Shown: in pieces, positions 35,201 through 50,200 of the stretch
How positions within the stretch are numbered: the first letter of the stretch is position 1
Layout of the letters: every line of letters starts with the position of its first letter
Assembly: GCA_944989445.1 (NCBI GenBank)
Contig: CALYLW010000322.1
Span: 341,723-405,722 of the forward strand
Reading direction: 5' to 3'
DNA length: 64,000 nucleotides
From: Ampullaceana balthica
Lineage: Eukaryota; Mollusca; Gastropoda; Lymnaeidae
Made by a program: the position numbers and the translations under genes
The notes under the pieces: model-generated
Databases searched by the model: none
The model's input: the letters and a program-made list of their open reading frames with translations, nothing else
Told to the model about the DNA's origin: nothing

Positions 35201-38200
35201 GAAGATTTTCGAAATATAAACTTTGACGACATCAAGGTTATAATTATCAGACATCTTACCAAGCTCGAAGAGAGGTTCAGTGTTTACTTTCCAGTTATCG
35301 ATTCGCATAAATTCAGTTGGGTTGTAGATCCATTTCAATGTAATATCGAGGATGTACCAGGTGATGAGCGTTTGGCAGAAGCACTTCTTGAAATTCAGTC
35401 TAATCATGAGGCACGTATTGAATTTGCAAACAAAGCAGATCCTACACATGTTTGGAAGTCAAATGCTGCAAATTCTATCAATACTTCAAATGAGGATGCC
35501 TTCAAGACGTTGCTTTCTTTTGGTACGACCAATCTTTATGATCAGGTATTTTCCACTCCAGTGAACATACAAACAAAGCTGGCAAATTGATTAAACCCAG
35601 AAGACAGCATCCAACTTGCCCTGACATCAAAAAGCCCCGATTTCGATCGAATTGTGTAAAAAAATGAAACAAAATCGTTAAAAAACAACTGAACTTTTAC
35701 AGAGATTTAAATAAAAAACAAAACTTTTTTATGATAAAAATTAATGGCATTAAGTAAATCTGTGTTCATCCGACTTAAATGCATTATGTAAGATTTATCA
35801 TTATATCTAGACTGACCTATAAAAGTTAAAACAATAATATTAAATGCGATAGTTAACTTTTATAATTGCATCATTCGCATAATCCTTTTCTGTTCATGTT
35901 TGGACAGTTGTCAGGCTTGTAAAACTGAAAAAGATGCGTTTTCGGCTGGGGCTTAACCCTAGATCCGTTGAGTTAGTGGTTACAACGCTTCCAAAACGCC
36001 CAAGTGGTGTAGGGTAGAATGGTTCTACCAGATCCTCAGGCCTTCGTGGGTAAAGGCAACATAAAATTTTATATTTTGGGTTAACTGTAAAAGCGTTCGC
36101 CGACCCCTGTTCTAGTGCAATTATGAGACCATGGGGATACTGTAAAATCGTACATTGAGAAGCATCAGCCTACGAAAGAGGTGGCTATTCGTGCTACAAA
36201 TTTATTCAATGAAAATGCTGTGACACATTTTCGTCAAATTCGGAAGCTGTAGGAAAAAACAAATGTCTTTAGACAGTTTTCTAGTAAAAAGGATAAATTG
36301 TGTGTCATAAAAATCATATTTTTATTTTCGTTTTTTGTTTCAAATCTAAATTGTATTCCAAGTTTTTACACTCAATAACAATTAAAAAATAATTTTATTT
36401 AAATAAAAGTTAATAATTTCTTTTCGAAAAATTATTATTCTTTTAGCATGGAACATATTAAAGAATTTTACATTGATTTGTATTGGAAAAATTGTTTCCT
36501 TTAACGTTAAATGGAAACAGCATTGTTGTATTAACAAGTCGTATTGAGGAATATGATATATTAAAATAAACATGGCTGACGTATATGAATGTGACGGCGA
36601 CTCATATTGTTGATCCTAACTACAGGAAGCCTATTATTAACACTTCTTTGAAGTAACACCTGAGTTTGTTTTAATAACATAATATATTGTCTAGAAACAG
36701 ATCTGATATTGCTTAGAAGAATTGAAATAGTTTTTAAAGTGTTTTTTAAACACTTCATTGACATGCTCTCCTCTCTATAACAACAATGTAAAATCCAATG
36801 AATAATCTTCTTGATTTTAAATTTATTGCAACAGACAATGTGTCAGGAATACGGATTTGTACTTGCACGCATTTATTCAACAGTACAGGTTCAGAAAATA
36901 GCAATGAAATTCAAAAAGATGTTTGGTATGTAATATTTTATTATTTATAGTTTTAATAAAGATCATGGTAAGGCATATTAAAATATTTTTTCTTTTAATA
37001 ATGATCATGGTAAGAGTGAGTGAAATATTTTTTTTACGTTTATTAAATATGACGATAGGAACGTGTATTATATTTTTAGTTTTAATAATGATCATGGTAA
37101 GAAAGATTTAATTATTTTTAGTTTTTATTAAGATCATGGCAAGAGAGAATAAAATATTTTTGGTTTTAATAAAGATCTGGATATGAAGGATTTATATATG
37201 TTTAGTTTTAAGAAAGATCATGGTAAGAAAGAGTAAAATATTTTTAGTTTTTAATAAAGATCATGGTAAGAAAGAGTAAAATAATTCAAAGTTCAATAAA
37301 AATCTTGTTAATTAATTAAATTGTATCTATTTTACTGATTTCATTTAGTATACAATTATAAAAATAGCATTGTAATAATCAGTTTCAACTGGTTCGCGAT
37401 TATATAAATCGTTTCTGCATTATAAACATAATAACCACTCATTTCAATTATAACTATACTTGTGAACGCCATAATTTGTTTTAGATGAAATCCTAATTTG
37501 ATTGCGTATCTTCATTGTGGATAGGAGATAATGTTCCAACTGAATTGTGGGTAGGAGCCAGTAATCTGGAACAGAAAGGACGTTTCTTGTGGCTAGCTGA
37601 CAACAGTGAACTTATGAGAAATTCTTCTCTTTGGGGAGCAGGAGAACCAAACAATGAATATGACATCGAAGATTGCGTCGAAATAAATAAATTTTCAAGG
37701 CTGAATGATGTCCCTTGCAACATTCAAAAGAGATTTCTCTGCACGCCATTGAATGATGGTAAGAATTTTTTTAACCCTCTATTACACAATGTGACCATTT
37801 GGTAACAAAGCAAAATAATAATTATTTCACTAATGCTGAATTAGTTTTTAATTTTTCAGACTGATTCCCCTTTTATTTTATCATGTTTTGAACTTTTATA
37901 CCGGAGAACTCTTCACTTAGACCTTTTCGTATTTTTGTAAGAGCAACTTTTATTTGGTCACAGTGGGCTACACTTGTGTCTACCGAATCTAGTAAGTACA
38001 AGTGTTCGTTTTTTATCGCATAATGAAAGTTTCTGTTCAAAAAAATATTAAATGGTAACATTAATGTTTATACAATAATTATGTAAACTTATGATTGATA
38101 TTGGTCATCAACGTTTGATAAAATTTGAAAAAAATTGTATGTGACCATTTGGTAACAGTGCGTCTATGTGGTTATTTTTTTTTGGGTGGTTTTTCTTGTT

Positions 38201-41200
38201 GGAAAATGACAACATACTAAAGCTAACATTTTATAAGCGATATAAATAGTGTTTTATTTATAGAATATTTATAAATATCAAATATTTATGTTAGCCTTTA
38301 TACTTTTATAAAATTAACACGTTTTACAATCTTTAATGTTAAATTAAAAATAATTTTAAAATTATTTTTTTATAAACAGAATTATAAATAGAATTAGACA
38401 TATGGATGATAATCAATGATATACAACATATATATTTTGTACATTTTCTATTTGTTTGTTTTTTTTCCTCTCAAGAATTCAAATACCAAAGTCATGTATC
38501 CATCAAGGTTTCATGGGGAAAAAAAAGATGTTTGTGCCATTCCTGAGGACCCAGATGATAATGAACTATCTTAGGAAGATGACGATGACGTAGATGAAAC
38601 TTTTAATCCAGAATCAGAGCACAACAGAGATTCAGGTAAATTTACATAATTTAAAAAAATAAAATATTATGTCTTATATCTTTTGAAAGAATAATTAAAT
38701 ATCATTCAATACAATTGTTGACGTAAACACTAAAAAAATAATAATTCAATTTGTCCTTTTCAGACTCAACAACACCAGTCTCTGAGAGGGAAATGAATGA
38801 AGCACCTGGTAATTTTTAAGTACTGCAGTCCAACCACAGGCAAAAGTATCAAATGGAAATTTTCTTAGCAGCAGAATTCTTTCCTCAAGATCCTGTTTTT
38901 GTTTTGTTTTATCGCTGTTGCAAAAGAGCATCAAAATCCTATAGACTACTTTAGGGAAATTATTGATGAATAAATAATGGATAATTTTGTAATACAATCA
39001 AACATTTACAGAGCTCAGACAAATATGAACCAATATTTGGATGCTAATGAACTGGAGCAGTTTACTGGAGTTTATTTATGATGAGCATCATAGTTCAAAT
39101 GCCAAAAGCAGGTGTTACTGGGGAATTGATACTCGTTATGACAAGGTGGCTAATAAAAATATATCTATAACAATATAACCCCAACAGTTTAAAAAATGTG
39201 TGTTGTTCTATTACTGGAGTGATTCATAACTTTCAATGATACTGCTGTAAAATTCTGCCGTGTAAAATAGAAATGGTTATAGGAGCTTCTGGAAACATTG
39301 TGCTCCGTCTAGTTATCAATGTTACAAGTAAGAAATAAACAACACACAATGATTGTTTTCAAGTGGATATTATGAATATGGCAGTAGTTCAGGCATGACT
39401 GATCTATAGGGATGCCTGTAATAATGCAGATTGGGACCAAACAAATATCCTTTCTCTACTTGAGTTCAAGACACAGATCGCAATATGCCTAATGAAAAAA
39501 GGTAAAGTAGGGTTTAGAAAATGTGCTCATCATAGAGCCAAAGAAATGAGAGATCCTACTGCAGCTGTTTAACAAATACCAGTAAGACCTGACTATGTTG
39601 GGCATTTTCCTGAGCCAATATACAAAAAAGAAAGATGCAAGAGATCAAATTGCAGGGAATTTTTTTAGAATTAAATGTGTAAAAATTAGTAACATGTACT
39701 GATGTAATATTCAACTTTTCAAGACGCAAAAGTCAAAAAGTTTCAGTAGACTCAAACTAGATTTTTATGTAGGTGTATAAATGTTTACTGGCCTTTATGA
39801 AGGTATTTTATTAAAAAATATTATTAGATTTTCCTTTTTTTTATTTTTTTTTAATGTTGTAAAATAATGATTTTTGTTATCTTTACTATTATATTCATGA
39901 ATTATTGAAGCAGTATATTCAACATATAAACATGTAATTGTAATCAAATTAATGTTTACACTTATTGGTGTTCACAATTAAATCATCATCTTTTAAAATT
40001 ATTATAGTTGCCATGTTCCTATATATTCTGTTTTACTTTTTTTTTACCTTTTAGACGCACTGTTACCATATGGTAACATACCAATAAAATCACAATTTTA
40101 TAAAAATAGTATATTTTTCTTTCATATTATGTTTATATATGTCCAATAGACATATAATATCCAATCAAATATTTTTTTCCCATGAAAACCTAAAAGTGCG
40201 TAATAGAGGGTCTTAAAATTAATATGTAACGATTATCAAACGATAAAGTAAAATAAAAATGGAATAATGCTACTAAAAGCCCCATGCATTAGTCAAAGGT
40301 CTTTCTCGTCAAACGAAGATAAACAACAAGAAATAAGTAGATACATTAGAAATAGCATGTGCCTAGGGAGTGATTGTTTATTTATTAGGATGTGTAGAGT
40401 TAGAAAATCTGTGCAGTGATAAGCTAGAGGCTGTGTGCAGTGATTAGTTTGGGGAATGTATCGAAATATTTGCACAGAGATAAAATGTTAGGAATGTTTA
40501 TAGTGTTTTTGTAATGGCAATGGTTGAAAGATTTTACCATACGTTTTGTTCGGAAATGATGAAAGAGTGTGTGTTTTATTATCATTATATTCAGTCCCGT
40601 GACCGTTGCTGTCTGGGGGGGGGGAGCGCATGGACACATCATCAGATGACGGTCTCCACATTTGCCTGTCTTGATCGGTGGCCAACAATTCATTCAATCT
40701 CATCCCTGTCAATTCCTTTATATTGTCATGCGAACTTATCCGCTGTCAACCTCTTCGCCAGCCCTCTCATACAGTGGAGGATGATATTTGTTCGGGCTTT
40801 CATGTGGCAGCACAGGACCCAACCATGCCATGTGTTTAATTTTGGCTAATATGTGCTAGGAGAATAAGTGCTGTGGATAAGAGTGAAAAGGATTTAAGAA
40901 TTTGTGCAACACTTCTTCTTCTTCATCGGCATCCTTCCATCTCGAGAGACGATGGTGCATCACTTTGGGTTTTGTTGCAAAAGACTTCTTGGTGCGGGGC
41001 TTTTTGAGACGCTGAATTGTCCTCTCCAGAGGTGATGCAAGCCTGGGAGGGTATTACTGAGAATAAGGTGCTGCCCATACAGCATATCCCCCCTCTCAAC
41101 GTCAATAGTGTAACAAAGGGAACGACTTGCGTCGATGCAGCTTAGCGCCATTGGCGTCGCAGGAGCTGCCTGAATGTACATAATATTTTAGTTTAGACCT

Positions 41201-44200
41201 ACTGTAGGTGCTCCCTTTCCTGTTTTTCTGTCAGGGTTTACTCCCTTGGCCTTTCCTGGGTTGTGGTTGTAGCAGCAAGGCAGCGGAGGTTTGGAGTCAG
41301 ATTTTCCTTCTTCTAGAATTTGTGCAACACTAAATATTAGACATTTTGGTTGGATTTGTGGACAGTTTGGGGTTAGGGAGAATCGTAGAATATGTTTGTT
41401 CTATAGAAATAGAAATGGTTAAAGTAATTCTGAATTGGTTGCGAGGTATTATTTACGTAAAAATTAAGGCTAGAATTGGTTGAAGGATGTGTGCATTTAT
41501 TAATGTAACAAATGGAATTATTTGTTTAGTCTTCCGATAAAGGGAGTTTAGAAGTGTTTTACATTGGATGTTGTAAGGAACAAGTGAGAGGGATTCTGTT
41601 GTGGTTAGGAACAGTTGAGATATTTCTGTTGTGGTTAGGGATTTAAAAATAATCTATATTGGTTATGGTTATGACAGATAATAAAAACAATTTATTGGTT
41701 AGGTTTATGAAAAATGTCTATATTGTTTGGTGTTTATGAGAGATGTATGTATTTGGTAAGAATTATGAAAGGTGTATGTATTAGTAAGGGGTTGTGAAAT
41801 ATTTCTGAATTCTTTAAGGTTATGAAAATGTCTGTATTGATTAGAGATTATGAAAGAGTTCTGTTTTCGCTGTGGGAATTTTTTAAAATTATTTTGTAAG
41901 TTTCTACAAGTTTGTTATTAAAATTTGTCCAATTTTTTTCTTAAACTGGAGACAAATACTTAAAATCAATTACAACTTCGTTAGATGCTCTAGAAAATAA
42001 TCTACCATTATTTCATTATTTTTTTGTGTTATAATTAATTAAAGGTTTAATTTCAATGAACGTCAACAACATGGAAATGTCCAGGAATCAAGTTGTCCAT
42101 CAAGAAAAGGGTAAAAGTCTTGATATACGATGCCGTACGGTAAACGACACTCGCGAAAGATCCATGGATAGGCTGACCTTAACATTAAATGATAATTTAT
42201 TAATGGTTAGCAAGAATACATCACTGACTTTTGACATACCAGTCACGGAATGCAATTATTCGGGGATTTACAGTTGTAATGCAGATTACCTGGACAGCAC
42301 ATCTGGTATTATTACTGCTTCGACCTCGATCTCCATTAACATAGATTCGTGTAAGTATTGGTTGACAATATTTAGTAACCTTAATACATTGAAACAGATC
42401 AATTGTGTATCTATTTTCTTATCTACCCCAAATTTATTAATACATATTTTTTTTATCGCTATCTGATTTTTTACACGTAACTATATATGAACAAAACTGC
42501 AAACCTGACTTACATAGCTCACATAACTGGCTCACCTGACTCACTCACCTGACTGACTCACCTGACTGACTCGAAAGACAGACTTACCTGGCTGATTCAA
42601 ATGACATACTGACGGAACCTACCCGAATGACCTTACTCACCCGACTGACTCACCTGACTGATTCATCTGACAGACTCAACTAACTGATGCAAATAACAGA
42701 CTCACCTGACTGATTCACCTGACTTACACACTTGACTGATTCACCTGACTAACACATCTGACTAAATCACCTGACTGACTCACCTGAATGACTCATTTGA
42801 CTGATTCAAATGACATACTCACCTGACAGACTCACCTGACTTACTCACCTGCCTGATTCACCTCACTTACACATATGACTAACTCACCTGACTGACTCAC
42901 CTGACTGACTCACCTGCCTGATTCACCTGACTTACACACCTGACTGACTCAGCTGACTAACTCACCTGACTGACTCTACTGACTGATTCACCTGACTTAC
43001 TCACCTGACTGACTCACCTGACTGATTCACCTGACTGACTCACCTGATTGATTCAAATGATAGAAACAGCTGACTGATTCACCTCACTTACACATCTGAC
43101 TAACTCACCTGACTGACTCACCTGACTGACTCACCTGAATGACTCACCTGAATGACTCACCTGACTGACTCACCTGACTTACTCACCTGACTGACTCACC
43201 TGACTTACTCACCTGACTGACTCACCTGACTTACTCACCTGACTGACTCACCTGACTTACTCAACTGACTGATTCAAATGATAGACTCACCTGCCTGATT
43301 AACCTCACTTACACATCTGACTAACTCACCTGACTGACTCACCTGACTGACTCACCTGACTGACTCACCTGACTGACTCACCTGACTGATTCACCTGATT
43401 TACTCACCTGACTGATTCATCTGACAGACTCACCTGACCTGACTCATATGACTGAATCACCTGAATTACTCACCTGACTGACTCACCTGACTAACTCGAC
43501 TCACCTGACTGATACACTTGACTTACTCATCTGACTGACTCACCTGACTGACTCACCTGACAGACTCACCTGACAGACTCACCTGACAGACTCACCATAC
43601 TCACATGTCTTACTCACCCGTCTGACTCACCTGACTGACTCACCTGACTGACTCACCCGACTGACTCAACTGACACACTCACAGAACCTACCGGACTCAC
43701 TCACATAGCACAACTGACTGACTTACACTGAAGACTGACTCACATAACTTTTTCGCACGACTGAATCACATGCGTGACTCACATGACTGACTCACATGAC
43801 TGACTCACATGACTGACTCACATGACTGACTCACATGACTGACTCACATGACTGACTCACATGACTGACTCACATGACTGACTCACATGACTGACTCACT
43901 CGACTGACTCACATGACTGACTTACATCACTGACTAACATGACTGACTCACATCACTGACTCACATGACTGACTCACCTAAATTTTTCGCACGACTGACT
44001 CACATGACTGACTTACATCACTGACTCACATGACTGACTTACATCACTGACTCACATGACTGACTCACCTAAATTTTTCGCACGACTGACTCACATGACT
44101 GACTTACATCACTGACTCACATGACTTACTTACATCACTGACTCACCTACCATCTCTAGGATCGACATACTTCTCACTTTAATCCGTCGGCCCCTGTACG

Positions 44201-47200
44201 TCTCTCTATCTCTCTCCCTATCTCTCTCTTACTCCCTCTCTGTGTGTGTGTCTCTATTTCTCTCTTTTTTACTCTACCTCTTTATATCTTTCTATATATC
44301 TCTATATTTCTCTTTCATAATCTTTATCTCAATTAATCTATGTTTCCCTTATCACTTTCTATCGCTCTATCTATGTCTAACTCTCTATCTTTGTATGACT
44401 CTATCAATCTCTCTCTCTCTATCTGTCTCTCTGTGGCTCACTATCTTCCCAAAATCTTTCTTTATCTCACTGTCTATCACTCTGTCATTCAGTCTCTATC
44501 TCGTATTATCTATTCGTCTCTCTCTCAATCTGCCTCTCTTTCTCTCTCTCTAATATCTCATCAATTACAGACACTCAATTATTAATTTCTAGTCTAGCAT
44601 TGTAATTACAGCTTTAAATGTAGATAGTAAATTTAATTTACTTGCTTTAGTTTCATACGGTGAGAAAGAGAATTCGCATGTGTTTTTTCTGGTATACTCC
44701 AGAAAGAATTGTGTTTTTATGACTAAGTTTATTCAGATATTAGACTGATGTTTATTTATATTTCCAAGCTAGAACTTTATGTAAAATTTACTATTTTGAT
44801 TATTTTTTTCCTACTATCCTCTTTTATTTCTAGGTTTTGTATAATTTAAATAATAGAGTTGATGATCACAATATATCTAATGGATGTTGTCAATTGTGAA
44901 TATTCACAAGTTATTTTTAAATTTATTTTTTAAACACTCTTTTTAATATATTCCCATGAGTATTTTAACATAATTTTTTTGTATATACGTACATTTTATT
45001 TTAAAATTTAATTGGAATATCTTTATTTGTGTCTATTTATATTGACATTTATTATATTAAAATGTATATGCTTTAACCTAATACTATGTCATAAGCACAT
45101 TAAATTTCATAGTAGTTGACTATAAATGAATAATATGCAGACCATCTCGTTTGTCTGGACAGGTTCAAATGGTTCTGATATTGATAATTCAAGCCATAAT
45201 ATAGGTATGTGTCAACATATATACAAGATTTTTATAACTTAATAATCGTTACTAATGTTTACCTATTTACTTTATAAGTTTGTTATTATCGTATTTACTT
45301 ATGTTTAAATTAATAAATAACAATTCAAAGATTGTCTTTCACCAAATCATTCATCAGATAAGGGAAGACCTGTTTGCTCTGGCAAGGACACCGAATTATC
45401 TGAGGGAAGCTGTTTTAGATACTTCGAAGAATCAGCTACATATGAAGAGGCGAAGGTAATCTCATTTGATACTATTTGAAGTACAAATTTTTTGACGATG
45501 ATAACAGTTAATTCGTGATTTAGCACAAAATAAAAATAATGACAGTAGGACTGCCATAAAGCTATTCAATAAAATACAAAACACTCAAACAAATTATTGG
45601 CTCAATGTGGATTAAAACAAATTCACGATTTTACAAAATTTTTAAATCTTTTTTCCCTATGTAGTTTTCACTGTAACTTTTTTTTATATCCAATTTTGGT
45701 GGGTTTTTTTCATTTCCTTTATTTTTATCTTTACATAATTATTTTCCTTGATATAGTATGTCTTAATAATTTAAATAAAATTTTAATACTTGTATGAGTG
45801 CTGTATGTTATTTGTAATAACAAAAGCATTAACTGAAAGGTATATTGTTGTATTTGTTATTTAATAAAGCTTTATATTTTTGTTTTTATTACACAATTTG
45901 ATTGTGTTATTTGTATTAGCACAAAATAAAGTTGCAAATATGAATTTGTACTATTATGTGCTTGTACTACCATTGGCTTGTGGCTTGTACTATCATGTGC
46001 TTGTAGTACCTTGGCCTTTACTACCATGTGCTTATACTACCATGTGCTTGTACTATCATGTGCTTGTAGTACCTTGGACTTTACTACCATGGGCTTGTAC
46101 TACCATGAGCTTGTACTGTCATAGGCTTGTACTACCATGGGCTTGTAGTACCATAGGCTTGTACTAACATGGGCTTATACTACCATGGGCTTGTACTACC
46201 ATGGGCTTGTACTGTCATAGGCTTGTACTACCATGGGCTTGTAGTACCATGGGCTTGTACTACCATGGGCTTGTAGTACCATGGGCTTGTACTACCATAG
46301 GCTTGTACTAACATGGGCTTATACTACCATGGGCTTGTACTATCATGGGCTTGAACTACCATGGGCTTATACTACCATGGGCTTGTACTACCATGGGCTT
46401 GTACTACCATGGGCTTGTACTATCATGGGCTTGTACTACCATGGGCTTGTACTATCATGGGCTTGTACTACCATGGGCTTGTACTACCATGGGCTTGTAC
46501 TACCATGGGCTTGTACTAACATAGGCTTGTACTACCATGGGATTGTACTACCATGGGCTTGTACTACCATAGGCTTGTATTACTATGGGCTTATACTACC
46601 ATGGGCTTCTACTACCATGGGCGTTTACTACCATTGGCTTGTAATACCATGGGCTTGTACTACTATGGGCTTATACTATCATGGGCTTGTACTACCATGG
46701 ACTTGTACTACCATGGGCTTGAAGTAACATAGACGTGTAGTAACATGGGCTTGTACTACCAATGGCGTGTACTACCATATGCTTGTTCTACCATGGGCTT
46801 GTACTACCATGGGCTTGTTCTACCATGGGCTTGTACTACTATGGGCTTGTACTACCATGGGCTTGCAATACCATGGGCTTGTAGTACCACAGACGTGTAG
46901 TAACTTGGGCTTGTACTACCAAAGGCTTGTAACATCATGGGCTTGTACTAACATGGGCTTGTACTACCATGGGCTTGCAATACCATGGGCTTATAGTACC
47001 ATAGACGTGTAGTAACATGGGCTTGTACTACCATTGTCTTGTAATATCATGGGCTTGAACTTCCAATGGATTGTAATACCATGGGCTTGTACTATCATGG
47101 GCTTGTACTACCATGGGCTTGTACTACCATGAGCTTGTACTGTCATAGGCTTGTACTACCATGGGCTTGTAGTACCATGGGCTTGTACTACCATGGGCTT

Positions 47201-50200
47201 GTAGTACCATGGGCTTGTACTACCATAGGCTTGTACTAACATGGGCTTATACTACCATGGGCTTGTACTACCATGGGCTTGAACTACCATGGGCTTATAC
47301 TACCATGGGCTTGTACTACCATGGGCTTGTACTACCATGGGCTTGTACTATCATGGGCTTATACTACCATGGGCTTGTACTATCATGGGCTTGTACTACC
47401 ATGGGCTTGTACTACCATGGGCTTGTACTACCATGGGCTTGTACTAACATAGGCTTGTACTACCATGGGCTTGTACTACCATAGGCTTGTATTACTATGG
47501 GCTTATACTACCATGGGCTTCTACTACCATGGGCTTTTACTACCATTGGCTTGTAATACCATGGGCTTGTACTACTATGGGCTTATACTATCATGGGCTT
47601 GTACTACCATGGACTTGTACTACCATGGGCTTGAAGTAACATAGACGTGTAGTAACATGGGCTTGTACTACCAATGGCGTGTACTACCATATGCTTGTTC
47701 TACCATGGGCTTGTACTACCATGGGCTTGTTCTACCATGGGCTTGTACTACTATGGGCTTGTACTACCATGGGCTTGCAATACCATGGGCTTGTAGTACC
47801 ACAGACGTGTAGTAACTTGGGCTTGTACTACCAAAGGCTTGTAACATCATGGGCTTGTACTACCATGGGCTTGTACTACCATGGGCTTGCAATACCATGG
47901 GCTTATAGTACCATAGACGTGTAGTAACATGGGCTTGTACTACCATTGTCTTGTAATATCATGGGCTTGAACTTTAAATGGATTGTAATACCATGGGCTT
48001 GTACTACCATGGGCTTGTACTACCATGGGCTTGTACTACCATGGGCTTGCAATAACATGGGCTTGTAGTACCATAGACGTGTAGTAACGTGGGCTTGTAC
48101 TACCAATGGCTTTTAATACCATGAGCATGTACTACCATGGGCTGTACTACTATGGTCTTGTACTACCATAGACTTGTACTACCATGGGCTTGTACTACCA
48201 TGGGCTTGTACTACCATGGGCTTGTACTACTATGGGCTTGTACTACCATGGGCTTGTACTACAATAGGCTTGTACTACCATAGGCTTGTACTACTATGGG
48301 CTTGTACTACCATGGGCTTGTACTACCATAGGCTTGTACAACCATGGGCTTGTACTACCATAGGCTTGTACTACCATAGGCTTGTACTATCATAGGCTTG
48401 TAGTACTATGGGCTTGTACTACCATGGGCTTGTACTACTATGGGCTTGTACTACCATAGGCGTGTACTACCATAGGCTTGTACTACTATGGGCTTGTACT
48501 ACGATGAGCTTTTACTACAATAGGCTTGTACTACCATGGGCTTGTACTACCATGGGCTTGTACTACCATGGGCTTGTACTAACATAGGCTTGTACTACCA
48601 TGGGATTGTACTACCATGGGCTTGTACTACCATAGGCTTGTATTACTATGGGCTTATACTACCATGGGCTTCTACTACCATGGGCTTTTACTACCATTGG
48701 CTTGTAATACCATGGGCTTGTACTACTATGGGCTTATACTATCATGGGCTTGTACTACCATGGACTTGTACTACCATGGGCTTGAAGTAACATAGACGTG
48801 TAGTAACATGGGCTTGTACTACCAATGGCGTGTACTACCATATGCTTGTTCTACCATGGGCTTGTACTACCATGGGCTTGTTCTACCATGGGCTTGTACT
48901 ACTATGGGCTTGTAGTACCATGGGCTTGTACTACCATAGGCTTTTACTACTATGGGCTAGTACTATCATAGGCTTGTACTACCATAGGCGTGTACTACTA
49001 TGGGCTTGTACTACCATGGGCTTGTACTACCATAGGCTTGTACTACTATGGGTTTGTACTACTATGGGCTTGTACTACCATGGGCTTGTACAACCATAGG
49101 CTTGTACTACCATCCGCTTGTTCTACCATGGGCTTGCACTACCATGGGCTTGTACTACAATGTTCTTGCAATACCATGGGCTTGTAGTACCACAGACGTG
49201 TAGTAACATGGGCTTGTACTACCAATGGCTTGTAATACCATGGGCTTGTACTACCATGGGCTTGTACTACCATGGGCTTGTACTAACATGGGCTTGCAAT
49301 ACCAGGGGCTTATAGTACCATAGACGTGTAGTAACATGGGCTTGTACTACCATTGGCTTGTAATACCATGGGCTTGTACTACCATGGGCTTGTACTACCA
49401 TGGGCTTGTACTACCATGGGCTTGTACTACCATGGGCTTGTACTACCATGGGCTTTTACTACCATTGGCTTGTAATACCATGGGCTTGTACTACTATGGG
49501 CTTATACTATCATGGGCTTGTACTACCATGGACTTGTACTACCATGGGGTTGAAGTAACATAGACGTGTAGTAACATGGGCTTGTACTACCAATGGCGTG
49601 TACTACCATATGCTTGTTCTACCATGGGCTTGTACTACCATGGGCTTGTTCTACCATGGGCTTGTACTACTATGGGCTTGTACTACCATGGGCTTGCAAT
49701 ACCATGGGCTTGTAGTACCACAGACGTGTAGTAACTTGGGCTTGTACTACCATTGTCTTGTAATATCATGGGCTTGAACTTCCAATGGATTGTAATACCA
49801 TGGGCTTGTACTACCATGGGCTTGTACTACCATGGGCTTGTACTACCATGAGCTTGTACTGTCATAGGCTTGTACTACCATGGGCTTGTAGTACCATGGG
49901 CTTGTACTACCATGGGCTTGTAGTACCATGGGCTTGTACTACCATAGGCTTGTACTAACATGGGCTTATACTACCATGGGCTTGTACTACCATGGGCTTG
50001 AACTACCATGGGCTTATACTACCATGGGCTTGTACTACCATGGGCTTGTACTACCATGGGCTTGTACTATCATGGGCTTATACTACCATGGGCTTGTACT
50101 ATCATGGGCTTGTACTACCATGGGCTTGTACTACCATGGGCTTGTACTACCATGGGCTTGTACTAACATATGCTTGTACTACCATGGGCTTGTACTACCA

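Noticed and set aside
35945..36065. Possible tRNA-like SINE (GTTAGTGGTTA and GGTTCTACC resemble A and B boxes)
   Set aside because: Spacing and B box are too degenerate; it may just be hAT 3' noncoding sequence.
40424..40849. ORFs on both strands around 40.5 kb
   Set aside because: No recognisable domain, no splice consistency with gene B; likely chance ORFs.
44242..44585. Ser/Leu-rich ORFs that look like membrane proteins
   Set aside because: Polypyrimidine low-complexity tract.
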